A DNA stretch of 64,000 bases from positions 372,001 through 436,000 of the forward strand of contig JAQFVV010000279.1 of assembly GCA_028023455.1 (NCBI GenBank), given 5' to 3'. The translations under genes and the position numbers were made by a program. The notes under the pieces were generated by a model. The model made no database searches, was not told where the DNA came from, and worked only from the letters and a program-made list of their open reading frames with translations. How positions within the stretch are numbered: the first letter of the stretch is position 1; every line of letters begins with the position of its first letter. Source of the stretch: Epiperipatus broadwayi (Eukaryota; Onychophora; Udeonychophora; Euonychophora; Peripatidae). Shown here in pieces: positions 35,752 to 47,760 of the stretch.

Positions 35752-35806
35752 CCAATATCCCCAGACTAGTTTCTGGCTTGTGGGCTTCATCAGTGAGGAG
35801 CCTTGG
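35752..35806 (-). ncRNA. Hammerhead ribozyme candidate, RZ-3 distal repeat
   Basis: Minus strand, 5' to 3': CCAA, GGC, TCCTCA, then CTGATGA (35787-35793), A-GCC-CACAA-GCC-A, GAAAC, TA, GTC (35764-35766), TGGGGA, TA, TTGG. TCCTCA/TGGGGA form six stem I pairs (one G-U) and CCAA/TTGG extend it past a small internal loop. The core CUGAUGA, GAAA and the GUC cut site are exact. Weak points: stem III is only A-U plus C-G closed by UA, and stem II pairs only if GCC came from GGC, as in the sister repeat. Very short stem III is known for hammerheads that act as dimers. Confidence 0.5.
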
Positions 35807-36205
35807 ATCTGAGAGTACTGCATTTAGATCTTAGGATCTAATGCAACCCTCCAGCAACCACCTTTTATCTCCATTTAACTACAAAACTATGAGTCTTAAA
35901 CTGAAAACATGTTAATGTCTCCAATTCAAGCCCATCAGCTTATATAGTTATATGGATCTGAACCCAGTTCAATTCCCATACATTTTGGTGTTTTTGGTTT
36001 TCTAATAACCATAGCCACCAATATCCTATTAGGCAGGATTGGTTTTAAGCCAATAAACATCACATGACCACCATCTCTTATGCTTGTGTATAACTGTTGT
36101 TAAAACAGGCAAAACTCACTACACATATGCCACACACAGCAAGCTTAAGTAATTGATGGATGTCAGAAGGCTTATGCATAAAATCCCCATCTAGTGCCTA
36201 CTCAT

Positions 36206-36259
36206 CCAAATTCCCAGACTAGTTTCTGTCTTGTGGCCTTCGTCAGTGAGGAGCCTTGG
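36206..36259 (-). ncRNA. Hammerhead ribozyme candidate, RZ-3 proximal repeat
   Basis: Same layout: CCAA...TCCTCA, CTGACGA (36240-36246, with C at the position that may vary), A-GGC-CACAA-GAC-A, GAAAC, TAGTC, TGGGAA, TTTGG. It keeps the GGC arm of stem II while the partner arm is GAC; the 35.8-kb copy keeps GCC. Together they suggest an ancestral GGC/GCC stem. One stem I pair is lost (C opposite A). Confidence 0.45.
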
Positions 36260-36530
36260 ATCTGAGAGCACAATAACAACAGTTATACACAAGCATAAGA
36301 GATGGTTGTCACGTGATGTTTATTGTTATAAACCAAGCACTAAGTAAATGTATGTGTTGAAGATAATGATCCTGACCAACTGAAGAATGCTGATTTAGCT
36401 TGCAATATGTGTATTAGAGATCATTTATCTTTTTCACATGTATGTGGTTATGTGTATTGGTTGTATAACATGGAGTGGATAACTGAAAGAAACATAAAAG
36501 TCTAGATTCAAATTCCTCTAATTATATGTA

Positions 36531-37475
36531 CCTTAATATATACTATACTTCTATTTTAATATTATTGTTGTTACTATTAGATGGATCAGTTGTATATTTC
36601 ATTCCTGATGATAGTATGAACTATATAATTTCACATGTTCATAAATTTTTAATACACAGGAAAATTAGTCTGCTTTTTGCAGTTTAAATTGATGTGATTG
36701 ATGGTGAAATGACTGCAGACAGCTGTCACAATCATCATTCTGCTGTGATGTTGGCCAATACACGTAGTGAAAAAAAAAAACATAATCTAACGTTTATTTA
36801 AATATTGATTTTTTTAAATATTATTGAGCAAACATATATGCATAATACTTATAAATCAGTACTGTTTCAAATTATCAGCTTCTTTATATTTTACAGACTT
36901 CATTTTTATTTTATAATGTTTTAATTATATTACCTTTTGCCACAATTTAAAGTCCAAAGTTATGTGTAATCTGTAATAGCTTGTTCACACAATAAAAATA
37001 TATAATTATTTTTTTACATTACTTTATATTAGCTTATTGCATCACTATTTTCAAATATTATTTATCCACTACCTTGTTTATTTCAAATAACTAGTAAACT
37101 GCTTTGATTTATACATTACTTATAACCATAACGAATAACAAGTAGCATTATTTATGTTTGATAATTAGTTTATATATTAGTGTCTATTTGTTTTTACATA
37201 ATTTGATTGCGGGGCTATTTTTTGCTAATCCCAATCCCAAAACCTGGATATTGAACCCAAATACAGAGTTTTATAATTATCAAATAATTTGTAAGCAATC
37301 ATGTTTTTTTTTCCATACACTCTACCCATAATTACATTTTAGTTAAGCATCCAATTAATTATTCGGATCATTCTAACTATATAAAAAAAATAAAAGTAAT
37401 ATGAGGCGAGAGGGGAAAAATCAGTTGAAGGTAAGTTTTTTTTATTAATACAAATCCATTCTTTAATCTCTCTCT
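36531..37475. other. AT-rich DNA, nothing recognised
   Basis: No coding frame or repeat family was identified. Confidence 0.5.
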
Positions 37476-37579
37476 CTCCCATTCGCTCTCTCCCTCTATG
37501 TATATATATATATAATTAAAACTCAGACTCCCATTCGCTCTCTCCCTCTATGTATATATATATATAATTAAAACTCAGA
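37476..37579. repeat. 52-bp tandem duplication
   Basis: Two identical 52-bp units, each with CTCCCATTCGCTCTCTCCCT, then a TA run, then AATTAAAACTCAGA. The perfect identity means it is recent, or possibly an assembly duplication. Confidence 0.9.
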
Positions 37580-37750
37580 CTTTCACGCTTCCTTTCGTCC
37601 TCAAATCCATTTCATACAATCGATACACACGACCAGATAATGTGGAAAAGTGGCCGTGTGTACTGATTGTATGAGATGGAGTGGAAGTCTAAGAGAAGCT
37701 TAAAAGTCTGAGTTCAAGTGCCCTCTAATTACATCTTGCTTAAGTATATA
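37580..37750. mobile_element. SINE-A 3' ends, inverted pair
   Basis: A minus-strand piece (to about 37637) with 'cctcaaatcca' and 'cacacgaccaga' faces a plus-strand piece (from about 37650) with 'tggccgtgtgtactgattgtatgagatggagtgga' and 'gtctgagttcaagtgccctctaattacat'. Confidence 0.6.
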
Positions 37751-38779
37751 TACTATATCTGCATTATTATGTGCTTTCTCTTTAATCTGATTATTACACA
37801 TTTTGAGATCTTATTTTTTAACTACAAACATTTGATAATTTCTTCATAGTAGTACTCTGATGTCACCATTCTAGCGTAAGTACATCTTTGGTTTATTTAT
37901 ATATATATATATTGTAAAAGAAAATATTGTAACATAATCTCGTTAGCATATTTGGAAAAAAACGTTGCAGAAAATTTCGACACACGCACGCACTTGTTAC
38001 GTTCATTCGTGTTTTTTAAATACTTTTGGCTCTAATGGATTTTTCTTACTAAATTTGCATTTGCAATAAAATCTTCAAAGTATTTACTTTCACTTTTATA
38101 CATATCTTTGATAAGTTGCTTTAATTAAAATAACTAGAATAATTTTACATCAATATCATAATCCCCTTCCTAACATTGATTTGATTATAAGTATCGTTTG
38201 TCTTATTTTTCACACCTAACATAAACATTTTAAGAGTTACTATTACTATTAATGCTTCTAATAGGATTCAGTGCACATTATTTCGCAATCAGTGGGTATT
38301 CTTTACTTATTTGTATTTTAAACTTCCATACATTTAAAGTTAATTCTTTTAATTTTGAAATTGCATGTTAAGAAATTGACTTCTTGGAATTTAATCGGAT
38401 TTAATAGAGTGTTTCCTAGCATTATTTGTATATTTAAAACAATTTTATTACATGATATAAATAAAATAATAATAGCAATAATAATAATTCAGTTCCTAGA
38501 ATTTACATATCGAATGTATAATCATGAGAGAATGCGACAAGAGTGACACTATGAAAGCAATTGGCCAAATATTTTTATTTTATTTTTTTATTTTGTTTAT
38601 AGAAAACGTATCTATAAACTTTTAGTTCCTTATTCTGAATTTCATAGGGGTGGGCTAACCCTTTATATGCTATATTATAATTAATAAGAGTGGGTAGGTT
38701 AAATTTTAGTTTCTGTATGCTATGTCTATATCATGTATATTTCCTTATTTCACAAAACCCACAAGTTTAATTATGATTA
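37751..38779. other. AT-rich DNA, nothing recognised
   Basis: A short TA run near 37902-37912. Nothing else was recognised. Confidence 0.5.
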
Positions 38780-38799
38780 ATTTCCTCTATTATGTTTCC

Positions 38800-39832
38800 A
38801 TCTGTATTAATAATCTGACCAAGGTTTTGTACTCTTAACTTCTTCTAATTCTCATAATCAATCTTTATTTTCATATTTTGAGAAATCGATTAAACATTAC
38901 TTTAGTCTTTTTAACATTTATCTTTAGTCCTACTTTCCTACTTTCATCTGATAACTCCTGCAACATTTCCTGCAGCTCGGAAGCATTATTTGCAAAAACA
39001 ACTACATCATCTGTGAAATCTAAATGACTTAAATAATCTCCATTTACTTTCACTCCTTTAGTTTCCCATTTTAATCCACAAAATACTTCTTGCAGCACTG
39101 CTGTAAAAAGTTTTGGAGATATGGAGTCACCTTGTCTTACACCCTTTTCAATGTGGATTTTTCTACTATCATTATGTAATCTAATTGTTGCTGTTGCATT
39201 TTTATAAATATTCTTTAAAATATGACAATATCCTGGATCTATACCTTGATGATCCAATGCTTTAATCACTGAAGAAATGTTTATAGAATCAAATGCCTTT
39301 TCATAATCTACAAATCCAAAACATAATGACAACTCATATTCATTTGTCCTTTCTATAACTTCTCTCAATACTTGAATATGATCTACTGTACTAAAACCAC
39401 TTTTAAATCAGCTTGTTCTCTTGGTTGGTGAAAATCCAAGGTTCTCTGTAGAGCGAGTTGTAATTATCTTGGTAAAAATTTTATATAAAACTGATAAAAG
39501 GCTGATAGGTCTTTAATTTCTAATATCTTCTTTATCACCTTTTTTAAATATTAATATTATTACTGCATTCTTCCAATCATCCGGTACATCTTTATCATTT
39601 AGACATTTGGTATATACTTTGCTAATATTTTTTCTGTTTCTTCACCTGCTTCTTTTAATATATCAATTATAATTCCATCATTACCTGGAGCCTTTCCTTT
39701 TTTCATACATTTAATTGCATTTCTCACTTCTTCATTTAAAATTCTGGGCAATTCGGAAGATGTAATAGATATAGGAGGTACTTGTTCTTTATTACTATAT
39801 AATTCTTGATAAAAATCTTCTACCAATTTCAT
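38800..39832 (-). pseudogene. RTE-2 reverse transcriptase region
   Basis: 39832-39599 gives the pre-RT segment with CMKKGKAPGNDGIIIDILKE. Next come VPDDWKNAVIILIFKKGD and N-stop-RPISLLSVLYK, where one stop interrupts the NYRPISLL motif. After a frameshift near 39400, a 165-codon frame (39368-38871) carries CFGFVDYEKAFDSI (motif A, catalytic Asp), GVRQGDSISPKLFTAVLQ (motif B) and FTDDVVVFANNASELQ (motif C, both Asp kept, Ala changed to Thr). KINVKKTKVM is the next conserved block. The catalytic aspartates remain, but at least one stop and one frameshift prevent a whole protein. This polymerase would make cDNA at the nicked target; related SINEs often borrow such an enzyme. Confidence 0.88.
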
Positions 39833-40299
39833 AATGTCATCCCTCTTTTTAGTAATAATTTCATCTTTTTCCTTATTGCAGATATAAATTTCCTACCAAT
39901 ACCAAAATGTTGTTTTACATTCTTAAGACTTTTATTTTCTTCTACAGCTTTTTGCTAGTTCACATTTATACTTTCTTATATCATTTTCAACTCTTTTCCC
40001 ACCATTTTACAAAATTGAGATATTCAATTCTTTTTAATGCATCATTCTTGCATATCTTCATATTCCTTCTTTTCTTCATAAGTTCTCTAGTCTCAGTAGA
40101 AATTTTATTAGTCAATTGCTGCTTTTTCTACCAGCTATCTCTGTTGCAGTTTTAAAAGTGTATCAGTTATTTTCATATTAATTTCATTCAAATCTGAATC
40201 ATGTTCAAAATCTACTAATACTTGAAACCGATTTGTAAGTTCTAATTTAAATTCATTAGAATGTTTCTGAAGATTAGGAATATCAACTGTAAATATAGT

Positions 40300-41230
40300 T
40301 TTTCTTAATAATTTTTGATCGGAAGAGTTTTACATTAACATGTATCTTACCCCTTACTAATCGATGATCACTTCCTGTGTTAAATTTATTAAGAACATTA
40401 CAATCTTGAAATATGTATTTCCTGTTAGTCAAAATATAATCCAATTCGGCTGTACCTTCATTTGGATGCTTCCATGTCCATTTCCTTCTAACATTTTTCT
40501 AAAAAAAAATTCATAATATAAAGTTTTTCCTTCTCTGCAAACTCCACAAGTCTATGTCCTCTCTCATTTCTATTACCATAACCAAAATTACCTACAACAC
40601 TTTCATCTTTCATTTGTTTACCAATTCTAGCATTAAAATCTCCCATAACAATTTTAAAATGTTGTTTACTCTGATCAAAAGCCTTTTGTACGTCTATATA
40701 AAAATCTTCTACTACTTCATCACTGTGAGAACTTGTTGGGGTATAAACCTGAATTATCTGCATTTGATATCTGCTATTAAGTTGTATAACTAATCTTGCC
40801 ACTCTGTCTGATACACCATCAATCTCCACAATATTGTTCTTCCACTTTTTATTTATAATGAATCCTACTCCACTTGTATTTCCAATATTTGTGCCTTTAT
40901 AATAGAGTATATGTCCACTTTTTAAATCAATTGTCTCTTCACCTTTTCTTCTAACTTCACAAAGTCCAATAATGTCCCATTTAATATAAGAGAGTTCTTC
41001 TTCTAATTCTTGCAATCTTCCTTTACTTAAAGTGATCTGCAGTTGTAAGTACCTAAATAAAAAGTCGTCATCAAATGGCAGCCTGGGTCCACCTCCAGGA
41101 TATTCTTAGCACCCTCTGCCTTCGGCAACCAACTGCTGCCTTGGTTGGTGACTTTACAGCCTCCTGGGATTAAGGGCCATGCTTTATTTTTGTCTGTCAT
41201 AATTGTATAATTGGGAAAAATCTTTATCAT
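40300..41230 (-). pseudogene. RTE-2 N-terminal segment and APE-like endonuclease
   Basis: 41230-41027 reads to HLMTTFYLGTYNCRSL, the start of the nuclease fold. A frameshift near 41020 joins TLSKGRLQELEEELSYIKWD. The frame at 41015-40488 then has IIGLCEVRRKGEE (catalytic Glu), SGVGFIINKKW, QVYTPTSSHSDE, VMGDFNARIG (Asp and Asn) and GNRNERGHRLVEF. After another break come RKWTWKHPNEGTAELDYILT and NTGSDHRLVRGKI, the last with the catalytic Asp-His. All catalytic residues I know for the family are present. The enzyme nicks DNA to prime reverse transcription. Confidence 0.88.
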
Positions 41231-41405
41231 TTACACAAACATTCATTCTGCCTTATCAGGCACTGAGAAGAAAGACCATGGTGTTTCTTGATTTTAAACT
41301 CAGAGGTAAAAAGCCAATAAACTCACCACGCTGGCTAATGCGTGTTGGTGAGCAGCCCATCCATGTTCGTATACTATATGAATAAACATATAGTAATAAC
41401 AGCTG

Positions 41406-43329
41406 CAACATTAAAGTGTAAATAAATATGTAAGTACAAATTTAGAAATCTTGATATTGCTAGAATATTCCACAAAAGAAATAACTAATTGATATGCAGG
41501 GAAAAAAAGAATTTCAAACTGCAAGAAACATGACCTTTTGCTTATTTCAATGCATTTTTTACCTTTAGCTCGATTCTATCCCAACCACCACCATCAAACC
41601 AGAATTGAAACAAATATCTCACACTACAAATACTTTAGAAATATACACATTTGCAAGTAATCCATATAGCACATAATATAATTTAACTTTATATGCACAT
41701 TATTTTTGCAGATATTTAAACATAACTCCATACAATATGTATTTAAATATACTTCTATTACAACACACTATTAAAACATATGATCAAAGACATGCAAATA
41801 AGATAAAGATAAATGATCCCGAAGATACACATTTTATGCAAAACCAGTAACTTATCAATTAATACAGATCACATACTCTTACAAATATCATCTGTTCAGT
41901 AGATCAAATGATAGGTAGCTAGATAGATAGCAAATTACTATAGTTGAATTGTCAGGTTAAAATTTTCTGTTTTACAACTTTGACGCAAACTATTTTGTGG
42001 AAATATATTAACCTTTACCATCATTATTAAGGTTAGACATTATCCATAGCCCAAATGTATACTTTAAGTCTCACTTAATGAATAATATATCTGCAGTATT
42101 ACAGGAGTATCAACACCTGAATTTCTTGCCCATGTTGACAGTTTTGATAACTTTATTTTATTATGTTTGTATTTGGCAATTATAATTTGGTTTAATTAAC
42201 TTCAGGCATGAATTCCAATAAGTAATTAAAATTCTAAGGATATGGCTAATGAAAATTCAATGATTCATTCTCTTATGCTGACAGTTTATTTCCAGGCAAA
42301 AATATGATGACATGATAGTTATCCTCCAGACATTGAATTTCTCATTTAAACCTTTTGGTTTCATTACTTTTGCAATAACATATTTAGAATGTAAGAATGG
42401 TTAGCACTTAGCTAATCTCTTTCTCACTTACAATCTCTTAATTATAAAACTCACTGTAACTTGAACATAAAATGAAACATCAATAATTCAGTTTTTTTTT
42501 TCTTTTATAATTTACTTAAAAAAAACATTTAATCTGTCAAAGAATAAATTTTTAAAAAAGTATTTTGACATACTTTGATTTTTTTCTCCCTAAAAAATCT
42601 AATTAACACACTTGATAATCTGACTTGCTTTCCAGTATAACAGTTGTTTTTATATTATTTGTATTTTTAATTAAAAATTAAAAACATTATACAGAATTAA
42701 ATTAATAAAACATTTGAAATTATAAAAAAAACAGTAGAGATTTTCATTACATGAGAAAGTAAATTTGATAGAAGTTTATTTAATATTATAATCACGAGCT
42801 AGTTGAAACTGCAGGTACGTCGTAATTAATTGATGAATGTACTTGGTAAGGTATTTGGGATCAGTGTAATCTTTTAGATTTGATTTACATTCTTTCAAGC
42901 TTTTTAACAAATTTTAAATTATTACTTAGTAGAAAATCTTTTGGATTCATATCTCTCATACAATACAAGTATTTCACAAGAAATCCTCATTTTCCAACAC
43001 CTGAACATTACACTTAAATGGGTATCAATTTTGTTACACGTCATAATTATAACCATAATGGAGACAGAATGTTTTAGAAGTTTTTCATATATATTAATCA
43101 ATCAAATTATGAATAAATCCGAAATAATAGACAACTTGTTGTACATAATTTCAAATCATCAAATCGATTTTCGTTGACATATGAACAGTGCTCAAGCCAC
43201 CGTTTTAAAAATTAATCATGTGACTGTAAATGTTCTACAGCTTTATATACTCTTTAATGGTCATCACTAGAAATAAACTTATGAAAAAATAAAATATTTT
43301 TTGAAAAAAAAAAATAAGTTATATACTTG
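41406..43329. other. AT-rich DNA with a SINE-A fragment at 41805-41880
   Basis: At 41805-41880, minus strand, the 'gatcattatc... catgaaat'-type SINE-A middle block is recognisable ('gataaatgatccc...acacattttatgc...accagtaac'). There is a GATA-type repeat near 41915-41930. Nothing else was recognised. Confidence 0.5.
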
Positions 43330-43405
43330 GAATTGAGATGTAATTATAGAGGATTTGAACACAGACTTTCAAGTACCTTTTAGCTATCCACTCTACCTTA
43401 TACAT
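43330..43405 (-). mobile_element. SINE-A 3' end fragment
   Basis: Minus strand: 'aaggtagagtggatagctaaaag', then 'cttgaaagtctgtgttcaaatcctctataattacatc'. This is the cleanest copy of the 3' tRNA-like part, including the hairpin-like GACTTTGAAAGTC region common to the family and GTTCAAATCC. Confidence 0.75.
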
Positions 43406-45699
<2,294 letters not shown>

Positions 45700-45974
45700 T
45701 GTGATCCACACATCATGCACACCTCCACACAATGGCTCTGATCATATATCACTGACACACATGACCACACACATGTGAAAATGATAAATAATCCCCAATA
45801 TGCATATTTTGTGCTGAATCATCACTCATCAGTTGGTCCAAATCATCATCTCCCACACAATATCAGATATCCAATGGTATCAATGGATGAAAAGTTGGTG
45901 GGTAAAGTAAATTGAATCTTGCACAATAAAAGTTAAAAATTTGCTCTCTTAATATAAACCAAGTTCTGATTGAT

Positions 45975-46008
<34 letters not shown>

Positions 46009-46175
46009 GAAGATGATGATTTGGACCAACTGATGGATGCTGGTTTAGCACAAAATACAAAATATTGGAGATCATTATTTTTTTCACAGTGTGATCATAT
46101 GTATTGGTTGTATGAGATAGAGTGGATAGCTGAAGAGACTTTGAAAGTCTGTGTTCAAATCCCTATAAATAAAAG
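45700..46175. mobile_element. SINE-A inverted pair with (TA)(TG) centre
   Basis: The minus-strand copy at about 45715-45862 (cacacatgtg, gataaataatccccaatatgc, catcagttggtcca) faces a plus-strand copy at about 45880-46175. The plus copy has every family block, including GGACCAACTGATGGATGCTG, GTATGAGATAGAGTGGATAG and GTGTTCAAATCCC. A TATATATGTGTGTGTG run lies between the 5' blocks and the middle block. Confidence 0.78.
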
Positions 46176-47439
46176 TTATTATTTTAATAAATTTACATAT
46201 ATATATATCCAATCATTATACATTCTGTTATTCATCTTTTTTTTCTATTTTATATCTACTATCTATCATCAGACAAATGATTAATTTCTATCTTATACTT
46301 TCAACATATATACATGCACAAACATTCATGTATATTTTAACTTCCAATTATCTAACAATGATCATATTAATATATTTATCTATGCTTTCTTGTATATATA
46401 ATGTTTAATAATATTTTCTTTTTTAAAATTTTTTACTATACTTTATTACCTTTATATTTATATCACAATTTATTATACGTCCTGTTTCTAAATAATGAAT
46501 ATACAGTCTTTCATAATTTTATTTCTAGTGATGACTACTAGAAAGTGTATAAAGCTGTAGAATGTTTATTGTCATGTGTTTCATTTAAAAAATGGCATAA
46601 TGAGAAGGTTCATAGGCGAATGAAAATTGTTTTGATGATATAAAATTAAATTATATACAAACAAGTTGCCTATTATTTTGATTTATTTATAATTCAATTG
46701 ATTAAAAATTCATAATTTTTTTGCCAACATTATGGTTCTATATTTAATGAAAAATGACTTAAGAAATGAGTTAATGTCTGACGATGTATACAAGATTGGA
46801 CTGAGATACTTTAACCTGAGTGACAGTTTAATATTTGTTGAAAGTTTAAAAGTGTGTTTCACAAATGTAAACGTTGTGATTGGTTATATGTATATATATT
46901 AGAAATTTATATAACATTACAATTACTAGCCATAAAACAAAATTTTATAAAATTCTTCTACAACTATGGTTTCATCTATTATCAAATAGACCATTTCAAA
47001 TGAAATTCAACAAAAACATACAACATATATAAACCAAATAAAATAGCCTTCCCATCATTCATTTCAAAATCCAACTTTCTTTAACATCAAAAAATGTCAT
47101 ATGAGATTGATGGCGTCAGATTTAAAAAGTTTTATCATCAAAGATACTTTTCTTTTCAATTAATTTTTTCATGCACGGTAATCTCTGTATTGTTCCTTAA
47201 GGTAATATTTCATGACCTTACTTAATTCTTGAATATACTGAGCTAAATTATCTTACATATTTTTAATTCTACACTTATGAACTTTATCTCTTTCATTAAC
47301 ACCTAATTTAATTTGACTTATATAAATTTATGACAACTGAAGACATATTATAAAGCATCCCCAGACTAGATTTGTTATCTACTGACTATTTTGACCTATT
47401 TACTAATAAATTTAAATTCAGGTCGGTAGTTTTAACCGA
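46176..47439. other. AT-rich DNA, nothing recognised
   Basis: No coding frame or repeat family was identified. Confidence 0.5.
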
Positions 47440-47760
47440 TGTGCATGATAGCCACTAGAGGTGCTGTTTCTGTGTTAGCACACAGAACATACAGCGTAGA
47501 GGCCCTGAAAGCAGAAATGCTTCTTCCAGCCGCTAGGTGGCACAGGAACCTGCCACAAGCTAGCTGGCAGCAAAGCTGCTTGCCTGGTGGTGCTGGTTGC
47601 CATGCATAAGCCTATACCGCTTAAGTCATCTGCTTCCAGCAACTACCAAGAACCTAGGTGGTTCTGATTGCTGTAAACACATCTAGCTTATGTCATCTGC
47701 TACCCGCAACTAACAAGATTCTAGCCCACTATGTGGCTCTGTTTCTCCACATTACACATG
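47440..47760. other. GC-richer island with CTCF-like words and a degenerate 70-bp repeat
   Basis: About 300 bp of visibly higher GC in an otherwise AT-rich window. It contains GCCACTAGAGGTGCTG (near 47451) and CCGCTAGGTGGCAC (near 47530), both close to the animal CTCF core CCASYAGRKGGC. It also holds a hairpin GTGTTAGCACAC (47472-47483) and two copies, about 70 bp apart, of 'tcatctgct..c.gcaactaacaag' with CTA..TGTGGCTCTG or AGGTGGTTCTG after them. It could be a GC-rich repeat or a regulatory site. The 64-codon frame at 47658-47852 is not recognised. Confidence 0.4.

Larger units (their letters stand above)
35655..36326 (-). mobile_element. Retrozyme-like element RZ-3: two hammerhead-bearing direct repeats
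   Basis: This 672-bp insert sits in SINE-A between perfect 10-bp duplications. It contains a 160-bp direct repeat (about 35656-35817 and 36108-36270, about 90% alike by eye) with a 290-bp centre that has no reading frame of note. Each repeat has a hammerhead-like fold on the minus strand, and the two folds are 453 bp apart. Past the second repeat, 36274-36325 is an inverted copy of 36051-36105. The plan is repeat, non-coding core, repeat, with a ribozyme in each repeat. It resembles retrozymes and the pseudo-LTR organisation of PLEs. If both ribozymes cut, a 453-nt RNA would be released. Activity is inferred, not shown. Confidence 0.65.
35595..36530 (+). mobile_element. SINE-A split by an insertion
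   Basis: The left part, 'gcatgaccattaaagtttaaagatttgttatcttaatataaaccaa', ends at 35654. The right part resumes at 36327 with TATAAACCAA and runs through 'gaccaactgaagaatgctgatttagc' to 'gattcaaattcctctaat'. TATAAACCAA is present on both sides of the insert, a 10-bp target duplication. Confidence 0.8.
38780..41405 (-). mobile_element. RTE-clade LINE, best copy (RTE-2)
   Basis: The minus-strand order is: 5' untranslated region (41231-41405), N-terminal segment and endonuclease (41230 to about 40300), linker (about 40300-39835), and reverse transcriptase (39832 to about 38800). It ends abruptly at about 38780, inside the C-terminal part, so the tail and simple-repeat end seen in RTE-1 are missing. 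The one-ORF plan, endonuclease followed by reverse transcriptase, is that of RTE/BovB elements. A handful of frameshifts and stops make it inactive, but motifs are much better kept than in RTE-1. Losing the 3' end while keeping the 5' end is the reverse of ordinary LINE truncation and points to a later deletion. Confidence 0.88.

Noticed and set aside
40554-40793. Plus-strand frame over the RTE endonuclease
   Set aside because: Antisense shadow of the minus-strand endonuclease; the frame at 39907-40155 is likewise a shadow of the linker.
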